DNA from: Oasisia sp. SBJ-2009
Lineage: Eukaryota > Annelida > Polychaeta > Sabellida > Siboglinidae
DNA length: 64,000 bases
Assembly: GCA_964017155.1 (NCBI GenBank)
Contig: OZ024862.1
Coordinates: 31,857,251 to 31,921,250 of the forward strand
Direction of reading: 5' to 3'
In this document: in pieces, positions 1-14,278 of the stretch
Layout of the letters: each line of letters starts with the position of its first letter
Position numbering within the stretch: position 1 is the first letter of the stretch
Translations under genes and position numbers: made by a program
Notes under the pieces: generated by a model
What the model was told of the DNA's origin: nothing
The model's input: only the letters and a program-made list of their open reading frames with translations
Database searches by the model: none

Positions 1-3000
1 TGCTAGTTACTGTAATACAATGGATTCATTATTTACTGATAATGCTCCATCTAGGAGAGTTATTAAAAGTAATTAGCAAGCTAGTTACCGCGTGATATGC
101 AAGGAAAATACACTGATAATATTGGTTATGTGGAAGTTACACGCTGCATTTTACACACCATGCGTAATATCCTATAATGAAGACAGCATGAGTTTGTGCT
201 TCAAATGTCCCTGTTCAAGAGCGTGAATAATTTGTTTCGTATTTTAAAAAATGCGCCACATTAACGACATATTTCCAGTACGATGAGTTTAGCTGCTATT
301 ACATTACTTATACTGTGTATGCGACATCTACAAATGCGTGTTTCTTAATAACAAATACTAAAATGAACATCCGATAGCTTCCTATTTGTTAATCCTAATT
401 ATGTGATGCTTGCTTGTGTCGTATTTAGAACACAAAATAAGCATCAACGGGCGAGCAAAGGACATTTGATTACACCCCCACCCCTTAAACGCAGCCTCTA
501 TTTTAGTCAATTGTTGGTCGCCGAATGAAGCGGATTGTTCACGCGCGTCTAAAAATGTACTATCTTTCACCTGCTCATTTTAGCGACATATAAACCCTAA
601 CTGAGACACCGAACAGAATTGAGAATATATTTAAATATACCCCAGATGTGACTGAGAATAAGAAAGCAGCGCATTTTATCCAAGTATGCCCCGACTGCCG
701 TAATCCGATTAGGTTCATTGATGCTCATACAAACTAAAATTAGGCACCTAACAGAAGTGTAAGTATGTTGAAATTGTCTACAAGAACTGACACACCGTCC
801 CTGTCGACAGTCTTGCACTTTTTAGCTGTAACATAACCGAATTATACAGATATTTGCGTATGACATGTCAGCTTAAACTAATCACATACATAGGTGATAT
901 ATAGTCTGATAAGAAACTATATAAATCACTGGTAATTTGTATGTTCTATCCGAATTGTCAACATCTAAGATGCTCTTTAATGCACTAAAAGCAATGTGGA
1001 TATGTTTTAGTAACAACATTATTACCACAGTGAATGCGTTTACAGCGATCAAGTTGCGGCAGAGGGTGGCGCAACTGTCTATTCAACATTTGCCACGTGT
1101 CTATGGTGTCACTGGCCAACATGTTTTTCTGACAGTAACTAATCTACCAGCTGTATCTGATGTGTTCAATAGTGTATGTACACCAGCGAAATAATGTGTG
1201 GCATAATAAACGACGTGTGATGGTTATGGAAGTGTCTCTGTCTAATATAATGGGTTGCGCCCGAATAAAGTGCGGCTTATTGCAAGGGGGGTTAGGGTGA
1301 TAATTTGTTTGACGCAAGAGATACGTTCTACTGTGTATCACGAATATGCTTCCATCATGTAACGTGTATATTCCTGAATGTATGTCCGACATTTCAGCGT
1401 TCTACATACAATTTAATTGAAATTACCATCGAAAGACGCTGCCTGGCCTCTCAATACTGCGAAAATTTATGAGAAACTGGCCTGTGATTCTGAGCCCTCC
1501 TGGGGGCGCATATATACGACGCACAGTTCATAATTGCATCATACAATTAAGCAAAGTTGGTGAGCATTATGATATACAGAAATTCGTGAAATTTAGCATT
1601 TTGCGTGTCCGAAAAAATGCTGTTCAAAAATATGATTTTTGCATTTTTATGGTGAAATTTACAACATTTAAAAAAAAAATTGTCAAAAAATATATATCTT
1701 CAATATTCTCTATATGTTACTGTCAGATCGTTAAGAGACTGTGGTGGACTGTTTGTTGTGTACAGTGCCATTAGTTTCAGGCAAACGTCTGATCTATTAT
1801 CGGTTTCTGAATAAACGTGTTTCAACCCACGCACGGTGCTATTTATCTGGGAGGGGTGCAACTTTTGAAGACGCATATTATAATTATTATCGAGATGGTG
1901 TCAATTTCCCTAGACAGTTAATCTAGCTATATGTCATTCTTGATGTATGACTAATTTTTGTGAACTTTTGACGTTTTCGGCCAATCTATTTGACGTAAGA
2001 CCACCAAAATGTGCACGTCCGCCATTACCCGACCGCAGAGTACCTTATAAAAGCAGCATTATGCACGTTGTCTGGATTTCTGTGAGCACATATGTAGTGT
2101 GGAGTGATTATAAATGACGTTTTTGTGCAGCGTGACATCAGAGCTGTCAAATTACGACAGCTGTCATTCGGTGCATTTCTGCGTATTAATACATTTGTCA
2201 TTTTGCTTGGTGATGTAATCAGGGGCAATCCGTGGGTGGCTCAAGCAGAAATGGAGGGGTGTAAGGTTTGAATGAACTTTGTGGGAGCCTGAGGTATTAA
2301 AAGTTCACGAATTTTCCACTGAACCTCTGCCTGTGGAGGGTAAACATGCTGTGAAATTGTCAATAAGAGAGCTGATCAAGATTAATAGGAAATGAAGGAA
2401 ACGTTATAATGGTCGCCTATGGAAAATGCAAATGTGGTCTTAGGCCTAATTGAAAAACGGCCGTTTTGACATAAGAGGCACGAAAACGTAGTTTAAGCGA
2501 TGCGTGAGGTTGTTGTTTTGCTTCATTTGATGTTGCTAGTTACTGTAATACAATGGATTCATTATTTACTGATAATGCTCCATCTAGGAGAGTTATTAAA
2601 AGTAATTAGCAAGCTAGTTACCGCGTGATATGCAAGGAAAATACACTGATAATATTGGTTATGTGGAAGTTACACGCTGCATTTTACACACCATGCGTAA
2701 TATCCTATAATGAAGACAGCATGAGTTTGTGCTTCAAATGTCCCTGTTCAAGAGCGTGAATAATTTGTTTCGTATTTTAAAAAATGCGCCACATTAACGA
2801 CATATTTCCAGTACGATGAGTTTAGCTGCTATTACATTACTTATACTGTGTATGCGACATCTACAAATGCGTGTTTCTTAATAACAAATACTAAAATGAA
2901 CATCCGATAGCTTCCTATTTGTTAATCCTAATTATGTGATGCTTGCTTGTGTCGTATTTAGAACACAAAATAAGCATCAACGGGCGAGCAAAGGACATTT

Positions 3001-5066
3001 GATTACACCCCCACCCCTTAAACGCAGCCTCTATTTTAGTCAATTGTTGGTCGCCGAATGAAGCGGATTGTTCACGCGCGTCTAAAAATGTACTATCTTT
3101 CACCTGCTCATTTTAGCGACATATAAACCCTAACTGAGACACCGAACAGAATTGAGAATATATTTAAATATACCCCAGATGTGACTGAGAATAAGAAAGC
3201 AGCGCATTTTATCCAAGTATGCCCCGACTGCCGTAATCCGATTAGGTTCATTGATGCTCATACAAACTAAAATTAGGCACCTAACAGAAGTGTAAGTATG
3301 TTGAAATTGTCTACAAGAACTGACACACCGTCCCTGTCGACAGTCTTGCACTTTTTAGCTGTAACATAACCGAATTATACAGATATTTGCGTATGACATG
3401 TCAGCTTAAACTAATCACATACATAGGTGATATATAGTCTGATAAGAAACTATATAAATCACTGGTAATTTGTATGTTCTATCCGAATTGTCAACATCTA
3501 AGATGCTCTTTAATGCACTAAAAGCAATGTGGATATGTTTTAGTAACAACATTATTACCACAGTGAATGCGTTTACAGCGATCAAGTTGCGGCAGAGGGT
3601 GGCGCAACTGTCTATTCAACATTTGCCACGTGTCTATGGTGTCACTGGCCAACATGTTTTTCTGACAGTAACTAATCTACCAGCTGTATCTGATGTGTTC
3701 AATAGTGTATGTACACCAGCGAAATAATGTGTGGCATAATAAACGACGTGTGATGGTTATGGAAGTGTCTCTGTCTAATATAATGGGTTGCGCCCGAATA
3801 AAGTGCGGCTTATTGCAAGGGGGGTTAGGGTGATAATTTGTTTGACGCAAGAGATACGTTCTACTGTGTATCACGAATATGCTTCCATCATGTAACGTGT
3901 ATATTCCTGAATGTATGTCCGACATTTCAGCGTTCTACATACAATTTAATTGAAATTACCATCGAAAGACGCTGCCTGGCCTCTCAATACTGCGAAAATT
4001 TATGAGAAACTGGCCTGTGATTCTGAGCCCTCCTGGGGGCGCATATATACGACGCACAGTTCATAATTGCATCATACAATTAAGCAAAGTTGGTGAGCAT
4101 TATGATATACAGAAATTCGTGAAATTTAGCATTTTGCGTGTCCGAAAAAATGCTGTTCAAAAATATGATTTTTGCATTTTTATGGTGAAATTTACAACAT
4201 TTAAAAAAAAAATTGTCAAAAAATATATATCTTCAATATTCTCTATATGTTACTGTCAGATCGTTAAGAGACTGTGGTGGACTGTTTGTTGTGTACAGTG
4301 CCATTAGTTTCAGGCAAACGTCTGATCTATTATCGGTTTCTGAATAAACGTGTTTCAACCCACGCACGGTGCTATTTATCTGGGAGGGGTGCAACTTTTG
4401 AAGACGCATATTATAATTATTATCGAGATGGTGTCAATTTCCCTAGACAGTTAATCTAGCTATATGTCATTCTTGATGTATGACTAATTTTTGTGAACTT
4501 TTGACGTTTTCGGCCAATCTATTTGACGTAAGACCACCAAAATGTGCACGTCCGCCATTACCCGACCGCAGAGTACCTTATAAAAGCAGCATTATGCACG
4601 TTGTCTGGATTTCTGTGAGCACATATGTAGTGTGGAGTGATTATAAATGACGTTTTTGTGCAGCGTGACATCAGAGCTGTCAAATTACGACAGCTGTCAT
4701 TCGGTGCATTTCTGCGTATTAATACATTTGTCATTTTGCTTGGTGATGTAATCAGGGGCAATCCGTGGGTGGCTCAAGCAGAAATGGAGGGGTGTAAGGT
4801 TTGAATGAACTTTGTGGGAGCCTGAGGTATTAAAAGTTCACGAATTTTCCACTGAACCTCTGCCTGTGGAGGGTAAACATGCTGTGAAATTGTCAATAAG
4901 AGAGCTGATCAAGATTAATAGGAAATGAAGGAAACGTTATAATGGTCGCCTATGGAAAATGCAAATGTGGTCTTAGGCCTAATTGAAAAACGGCCGTTTT
5001 GACATAAGAGGCACGAAAACGTAGTTTAAGCGATGCGTGAGGTTGTTGTTTTGCTTCATTTGATGT

Positions 5067-7139
5067 TGCTAGTTACTGTAATACAATGGATTCATTATTT
5101 ACTGATAATGCTCCATCTAGGAGAGTTATTAAAAGTAATTAGCAAGCTAGTTACCGCGTGATATGCAAGGAAAATACACTGATAATATTGGTTATGTGGA
5201 AGTTACACGCTGCATTTTACACACCATGCGTAATATCCTATAATGAAGACAGCATGAGTTTGTGCTTCAAATGTCCCTGTTCAAGAGCGTGAATAATTTG
5301 TTTCGTATTTTAAAAAATGCGCCACATTAACGACATATTTCCAGTACGATGAGTTTAGCTGCTATTACATTACTTATACTGTGTATGCGACATCTACAAA
5401 TGCGTGTTTCTTAATAACAAATACTAAAATGAACATCCGATAGCTTCCTATTTGTTAATCCTAATTATGTGATGCTTGCTTGTGTCGTATTTAGAACACA
5501 AAATAAGCATCAACGGGCGAGCAAAGGACATTTGATTACACCCCCACCCCTTAAACGCAGCCTCTATTTTAGTCAATTGTTGGTCGCCGAATGAAGCGGA
5601 TTGTTCACGCGCGTCTAAAAATGTACTATCTTTCACCTGCTCATTTTAGCGACATATAAACCCTAACTGAGACACCGAACAGAATTGAGAATATATTTAA
5701 ATATACCCCAGATGTGACTGAGAATAAGAAAGCAGCGCATTTTATCCAAGTATGCCCCGACTGCCGTAATCCGATTAGGTTCATTGATGCTCATACAAAC
5801 TAAAATTAGGCACCTAACAGAAGTGTAAGTATGTTGAAATTGTCTACAAGAACTGACACACCGTCCCTGTCGACAGTCTTGCACTTTTTAGCTGTAACAT
5901 AACCGAATTATACAGATATTTGCGTATGACATGTCAGCTTAAACTAATCACATACATAGGTGATATATAGTCTGATAAGAAACTATATAAATCACTGGTA
6001 ATTTGTATGTTCTATCCGAATTGTCAACATCTAAGATGCTCTTTAATGCACTAAAAGCAATGTGGATATGTTTTAGTAACAACATTATTACCACAGTGAA
6101 TGCGTTTACAGCGATCAAGTTGCGGCAGAGGGTGGCGCAACTGTCTATTCAACATTTGCCACGTGTCTATGGTGTCACTGGCCAACATGTTTTTCTGACA
6201 GTAACTAATCTACCAGCTGTATCTGATGTGTTCAATAGTGTATGTACACCAGCGAAATAATGTGTGGCATAATAAACGACGTGTGATGGTTATGGAAGTG
6301 TCTCTGTCTAATATAATGGGTTGCGCCCGAATAAAGTGCGGCTTATTGCAAGGGGGGTTAGGGTGATAATTTGTTTGACGCAAGAGATACGTTCTACTGT
6401 GTATCACGAATATGCTTCCATCATGTAACGTGTATATTCCTGAATGTATGTCCGACATTTCAGCGTTCTACATACAATTTAATTGAAATTACCATCGAAA
6501 GACGCTGCCTGGCCTCTCAATACTGCGAAAATTTATGAGAAACTGGCCTGTGATTCTGAGCCCTCCTGGGGGCGCATATATACGACGCACAGTTCATAAT
6601 TGCATCATACAATTAAGCAAAGTTGGTGAGCATTATGATATACAGAAATTCGTGAAATTTAGCATTTTGCGTGTCCGAAAAAATGCTGTTCAAAAATATG
6701 ATTTTTGCATTTTTATGGTGAAATTTACAACATTTAAAAAAAAAATTGTCAAAAAATATATATCTTCAATATTCTCTATATGTTACTGTCAGATCGTTAA
6801 GAGACTGTGGTGGACTGTTTGTTGTGTACAGTGCCATTAGTTTCAGGCAAACGTCTGATCTATTATCGGTTTCTGAATAAACGTGTTTCAACCCACGCAC
6901 GGTGCTATTTATCTGGGAGGGGTGCAACTTTTGAAGACGCATATTATAATTATTATCGAGATGGTGTCAATTTCCCTAGACAGTTAATCTAGCTATATGT
7001 CATTCTTGATGTATGACTAATTTTTGTGAACTTTTGACGTTTTCGGCCAATCTAATTGAAAAACGGCCGTTTTGACATAAGAGGCACGAAAACGTAGTTT
7101 AAGCGATGCGTGAGGTTGTTGTTTTGCTTCATTTGATGT
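5067..7139. repeat. Short satellite unit (2073 bp), unit 3
   Basis: Identical in layout to the long unit but lacks 460 bp corresponding to positions 1988-2447 of unit 1. At the junction the sequence passes from GGCCAATCT directly into AATTGAAAAACGG. The next unit is also short with the same breakpoints, so the deleted form was itself duplicated in tandem. Confidence 0.93.
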
Positions 7140-9212
7140 TGCTAGTTACTGTAATACAATGGATTCATTATTTACTGATAATGCTCCATCTAGGAGAGTT
7201 ATTAAAAGTAATTAGCAAGCTAGTTACCGCGTGATATGCAAGGAAAATACACTGATAATATTGGTTATGTGGAAGTTACACGCTGCATTTTACACACCAT
7301 GCGTAATATCCTATAATGAAGACAGCATGAGTTTGTGCTTCAAATGTCCCTGTTCAAGAGCGTGAATAATTTGTTTCGTATTTTAAAAAATGCGCCACAT
7401 TAACGACATATTTCCAGTACGATGAGTTTAGCTGCTATTACATTACTTATACTGTGTATGCGACATCTACAAATGCGTGTTTCTTAATAACAAATACTAA
7501 AATGAACATCCGATAGCTTCCTATTTGTTAATCCTAATTATGTGATGCTTGCTTGTGTCGTATTTAGAACACAAAATAAGCATCAACGGGCGAGCAAAGG
7601 ACATTTGATTACACCCCCACCCCTTAAACGCAGCCTCTATTTTAGTCAATTGTTGGTCGCCGAATGAAGCGGATTGTTCACGCGCGTCTAAAAATGTACT
7701 ATCTTTCACCTGCTCATTTTAGCGACATATAAACCCTAACTGAGACACCGAACAGAATTGAGAATATATTTAAATATACCCCAGATGTGACTGAGAATAA
7801 GAAAGCAGCGCATTTTATCCAAGTATGCCCCGACTGCCGTAATCCGATTAGGTTCATTGATGCTCATACAAACTAAAATTAGGCACCTAACAGAAGTGTA
7901 AGTATGTTGAAATTGTCTACAAGAACTGACACACCGTCCCTGTCGACAGTCTTGCACTTTTTAGCTGTAACATAACCGAATTATACAGATATTTGCGTAT
8001 GACATGTCAGCTTAAACTAATCACATACATAGGTGATATATAGTCTGATAAGAAACTATATAAATCACTGGTAATTTGTATGTTCTATCCGAATTGTCAA
8101 CATCTAAGATGCTCTTTAATGCACTAAAAGCAATGTGGATATGTTTTAGTAACAACATTATTACCACAGTGAATGCGTTTACAGCGATCAAGTTGCGGCA
8201 GAGGGTGGCGCAACTGTCTATTCAACATTTGCCACGTGTCTATGGTGTCACTGGCCAACATGTTTTTCTGACAGTAACTAATCTACCAGCTGTATCTGAT
8301 GTGTTCAATAGTGTATGTACACCAGCGAAATAATGTGTGGCATAATAAACGACGTGTGATGGTTATGGAAGTGTCTCTGTCTAATATAATGGGTTGCGCC
8401 CGAATAAAGTGCGGCTTATTGCAAGGGGGGTTAGGGTGATAATTTGTTTGACGCAAGAGATACGTTCTACTGTGTATCACGAATATGCTTCCATCATGTA
8501 ACGTGTATATTCCTGAATGTATGTCCGACATTTCAGCGTTCTACATACAATTTAATTGAAATTACCATCGAAAGACGCTGCCTGGCCTCTCAATACTGCG
8601 AAAATTTATGAGAAACTGGCCTGTGATTCTGAGCCCTCCTGGGGGCGCATATATACGACGCACAGTTCATAATTGCATCATACAATTAAGCAAAGTTGGT
8701 GAGCATTATGATATACAGAAATTCGTGAAATTTAGCATTTTGCGTGTCCGAAAAAATGCTGTTCAAAAATATGATTTTTGCATTTTTATGGTGAAATTTA
8801 CAACATTTAAAAAAAAAATTGTCAAAAAATATATATCTTCAATATTCTCTATATGTTACTGTCAGATCGTTAAGAGACTGTGGTGGACTGTTTGTTGTGT
8901 ACAGTGCCATTAGTTTCAGGCAAACGTCTGATCTATTATCGGTTTCTGAATAAACGTGTTTCAACCCACGCACGGTGCTATTTATCTGGGAGGGGTGCAA
9001 CTTTTGAAGACGCATATTATAATTATTATCGAGATGGTGTCAATTTCCCTAGACAGTTAATCTAGCTATATGTCATTCTTGATGTATGACTAATTTTTGT
9101 GAACTTTTGACGTTTTCGGCCAATCTAATTGAAAAACGGCCGTTTTGACATAAGAGGCACGAAAACGTAGTTTAAGCGATGCGTGAGGTTGTTGTTTTGC
9201 TTCATTTGATGT
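7140..9212. repeat. Short satellite unit (2073 bp), unit 4
   Basis: Second of two adjacent short units, with the same 460-bp absence and the same junction as unit 3. Confidence 0.93.
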
Positions 9213-12200
9213 TGCTAGTTACTGTAATACAATGGATTCATTATTTACTGATAATGCTCCATCTAGGAGAGTTATTAAAAGTAATTAGCAAGCTAGTTAC
9301 CGCGTGATATGCAAGGAAAATACACTGATAATATTGGTTATGTGGAAGTTACACGCTGCATTTTACACACCATGCGTAATATCCTATAATGAAGACAGCA
9401 TGAGTTTGTGCTTCAAATGTCCCTGTTCAAGAGCGTGAATAATTTGTTTCGTATTTTAAAAAATGCGCCACATTAACGACATATTTCCAGTACGATGAGT
9501 TTAGCTGCTATTACATTACTTATACTGTGTATGCGACATCTACAAATGCGTGTTTCTTAATAACAAATACTAAAATGAACATCCGATAGCTTCCTATTTG
9601 TTAATCCTAATTATGTGATGCTTGCTTGTGTCGTATTTAGAACACAAAATAAGCATCAACGGGCGAGCAAAGGACATTTGATTACACCCCCACCCCTTAA
9701 ACGCAGCCTCTATTTTAGTCAATTGTTGGTCGCCGAATGAAGCGGATTGTTCACGCGCGTCTAAAAATGTACTATCTTTCACCTGCTCATTTTAGCGACA
9801 TATAAACCCTAACTGAGACACCGAACAGAATTGAGAATATATTTAAATATACCCCAGATGTGACTGAGAATAAGAAAGCAGCGCATTTTATCCAAGTATG
9901 CCCCGACTGCCGTAATCCGATTAGGTTCATTGATGCTCATACAAACTAAAATTAGGCACCTAACAGAAGTGTAAGTATGTTGAAATTGTCTACAAGAACT
10001 GACACACCGTCCCTGTCGACAGTCTTGCACTTTTTAGCTGTAACATAACCGAATTATACAGATATTTGCGTATGACATGTCAGCTTAAACTAATCACATA
10101 CATAGGTGATATATAGTCTGATAAGAAACTATATAAATCACTGGTAATTTGTATGTTCTATCCGAATTGTCAACATCTAAGATGCTCTTTAATGCACTAA
10201 AAGCAATGTGGATATGTTTTAGTAACAACATTATTACCACAGTGAATGCGTTTACAGCGATCAAGTTGCGGCAGAGGGTGGCGCAACTGTCTATTCAACA
10301 TTTGCCACGTGTCTATGGTGTCACTGGCCAACATGTTTTTCTGACAGTAACTAATCTACCAGCTGTATCTGATGTGTTCAATAGTGTATGTACACCAGCG
10401 AAATAATGTGTGGCATAATAAACGACGTGTGATGGTTATGGAAGTGTCTCTGTCTAATATAATGGGTTGCGCCCGAATAAAGTGCGGCTTATTGCAAGGG
10501 GGGTTAGGGTGATAATTTGTTTGACGCAAGAGATACGTTCTACTGTGTATCACGAATATGCTTCCATCATGTAACGTGTATATTCCTGAATGTATGTCCG
10601 ACATTTCAGCGTTCTACATACAATTTAATTGAAATTACCATCGAAAGACGCTGCCTGGCCTCTCAATACTGCGAAAATTTATGAGAAACTGGCCTGTGAT
10701 TCTGAGCCCTCCTGGGGGCGCATATATACGACGCACAGTTCATAATTGCATCATACAATTAAGCAAAGTTGGTGAGCATTATGATATACAGAAATTCGTG
10801 AAATTTAGCATTTTGCGTGTCCGAAAAAATGCTGTTCAAAAATATGATTTTTGCATTTTTATGGTGAAATTTACAACATTTAAAAAAAAAATTGTCAAAA
10901 AATATATATCTTCAATATTCTCTATATGTTACTGTCAGATCGTTAAGAGACTGTGGTGGACTGTTTGTTGTGTACAGTGCCATTAGTTTCAGGCAAACGT
11001 CTGATCTATTATCGGTTTCTGAATAAACGTGTTTCAACCCACGCACGGTGCTATTTATCTGGGAGGGGTGCAACTTTTGAAGACGCATATTATAATTATT
11101 ATCGAGATGGTGTCAATTTCCCTAGACAGTTAATCTAGCTATATGTCATTCTTGATGTATGACTAATTTTTGTGAACTTTTGACGTTTTCGGCCAATCTA
11201 TTTGACGTAAGACCACCAAAATGTGCACGTCCGCCATTACCCGACCGCAGAGTACCTTATAAAAGCAGCATTATGCACGTTGTCTGGATTTCTGTGAGCA
11301 CATATGTAGTGTGGAGTGATTATAAATGACGTTTTTGTGCAGCGTGACATCAGAGCTGTCAAATTACGACAGCTGTCATTCGGTGCATTTCTGCGTATTA
11401 ATACATTTGTCATTTTGCTTGGTGATGTAATCAGGGGCAATCCGTGGGTGGCTCAAGCAGAAATGGAGGGGTGTAAGGTTTGAATGAACTTTGTGGGAGC
11501 CTGAGGTATTAAAAGTTCACGAATTTTCCACTGAACCTCTGCCTGTGGAGGGTAAACATGCTGTGAAATTGTCAATAAGAGAGCTGATCAAGATTAATAG
11601 GAAATGAAGGAAACGTTATAATGGTCGCCTATGGAAAATGCAAATGTGGTCTTAGGCCTAATTGAAAAACGGCCGTTTTGACATAAGAGGCACGAAAACG
11701 TAGTTTAAGCGATGCGTGAGGTTGTTGTTTTGCTTCATTTGATGTTGCTAGTTACTGTAATACAATGGATTCATTATTTACTGATAATGCTCCATCTAGG
11801 AGAGTTATTAAAAGTAATTAGCAAGCTAGTTACCGCGTGATATGCAAGGAAAATACACTGATAATATTGGTTATGTGGAAGTTACACGCTGCATTTTACA
11901 CACCATGCGTAATATCCTATAATGAAGACAGCATGAGTTTGTGCTTCAAATGTCCCTGTTCAAGAGCGTGAATAATTTGTTTCGTATTTTAAAAAATGCG
12001 CCACATTAACGACATATTTCCAGTACGATGAGTTTAGCTGCTATTACATTACTTATACTGTGTATGCGACATCTACAAATGCGTGTTTCTTAATAACAAA
12101 TACTAAAATGAACATCCGATAGCTTCCTATTTGTTAATCCTAATTATGTGATGCTTGCTTGTGTCGTATTTAGAACACAAAATAAGCATCAACGGGCGAG

Positions 12201-14278
12201 CAAAGGACATTTGATTACACCCCCACCCCTTAAACGCAGCCTCTATTTTAGTCAATTGTTGGTCGCCGAATGAAGCGGATTGTTCACGCGCGTCTAAAAA
12301 TGTACTATCTTTCACCTGCTCATTTTAGCGACATATAAACCCTAACTGAGACACCGAACAGAATTGAGAATATATTTAAATATACCCCAGATGTGACTGA
12401 GAATAAGAAAGCAGCGCATTTTATCCAAGTATGCCCCGACTGCCGTAATCCGATTAGGTTCATTGATGCTCATACAAACTAAAATTAGGCACCTAACAGA
12501 AGTGTAAGTATGTTGAAATTGTCTACAAGAACTGACACACCGTCCCTGTCGACAGTCTTGCACTTTTTAGCTGTAACATAACCGAATTATACAGATATTT
12601 GCGTATGACATGTCAGCTTAAACTAATCACATACATAGGTGATATATAGTCTGATAAGAAACTATATAAATCACTGGTAATTTGTATGTTCTATCCGAAT
12701 TGTCAACATCTAAGATGCTCTTTAATGCACTAAAAGCAATGTGGATATGTTTTAGTAACAACATTATTACCACAGTGAATGCGTTTACAGCGATCAAGTT
12801 GCGGCAGAGGGTGGCGCAACTGTCTATTCAACATTTGCCACGTGTCTATGGTGTCACTGGCCAACATGTTTTTCTGACAGTAACTAATCTACCAGCTGTA
12901 TCTGATGTGTTCAATAGTGTATGTACACCAGCGAAATAATGTGTGGCATAATAAACGACGTGTGATGGTTATGGAAGTGTCTCTGTCTAATATAATGGGT
13001 TGCGCCCGAATAAAGTGCGGCTTATTGCAAGGGGGGTTAGGGTGATAATTTGTTTGACGCAAGAGATACGTTCTACTGTGTATCACGAATATGCTTCCAT
13101 CATGTAACGTGTATATTCCTGAATGTATGTCCGACATTTCAGCGTTCTACATACAATTTAATTGAAATTACCATCGAAAGACGCTGCCTGGCCTCTCAAT
13201 ACTGCGAAAATTTATGAGAAACTGGCCTGTGATTCTGAGCCCTCCTGGGGGCGCATATATACGACGCACAGTTCATAATTGCATCATACAATTAAGCAAA
13301 GTTGGTGAGCATTATGATATACAGAAATTCGTGAAATTTAGCATTTTGCGTGTCCGAAAAAATGCTGTTCAAAAATATGATTTTTGCATTTTTATGGTGA
13401 AATTTACAACATTTAAAAAAAAAATTGTCAAAAAATATATATCTTCAATATTCTCTATATGTTACTGTCAGATCGTTAAGAGACTGTGGTGGACTGTTTG
13501 TTGTGTACAGTGCCATTAGTTTCAGGCAAACGTCTGATCTATTATCGGTTTCTGAATAAACGTGTTTCAACCCACGCACGGTGCTATTTATCTGGGAGGG
13601 GTGCAACTTTTGAAGACGCATATTATAATTATTATCGAGATGGTGTCAATTTCCCTAGACAGTTAATCTAGCTATATGTCATTCTTGATGTATGACTAAT
13701 TTTTGTGAACTTTTGACGTTTTCGGCCAATCTATTTGACGTAAGACCACCAAAATGTGCACGTCCGCCATTACCCGACCGCAGAGTACCTTATAAAAGCA
13801 GCATTATGCACGTTGTCTGGATTTCTGTGAGCACATATGTAGTGTGGAGTGATTATAAATGACGTTTTTGTGCAGCGTGACATCAGAGCTGTCAAATTAC
13901 GACAGCTGTCATTCGGTGCATTTCTGCGTATTAATACATTTGTCATTTTGCTTGGTGATGTAATCAGGGGCAATCCGTGGGTGGCTCAAGCAGAAATGGA
14001 GGGGTGTAAGGTTTGAATGAACTTTGTGGGAGCCTGAGGTATTAAAAGTTCACGAATTTTCCACTGAACCTCTGCCTGTGGAGGGTAAACATGCTGTGAA
14101 ATTGTCAATAAGAGAGCTGATCAAGATTAATAGGAAATGAAGGAAACGTTATAATGGTCGCCTATGGAAAATGCAAATGTGGTCTTAGGCCTAATTGAAA
14201 AACGGCCGTTTTGACATAAGAGGCACGAAAACGTAGTTTAAGCGATGCGTGAGGTTGTTGTTTTGCTTCATTTGATGT

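Noticed and set aside
1284..1300. Telomere-like TTAGGG word in the satellite unit (and CCCTAA elsewhere in it)
   Set aside because: Single occurrences per 2.5-kb unit, not tandem.
937..1926. Small open frames of 61-101 codons repeated in every satellite unit
   Set aside because: No domain, no supporting splice or start context, low-complexity composition, and frames on both strands overlap. Identity between copies gives no test for selection, so I did not call them genes.
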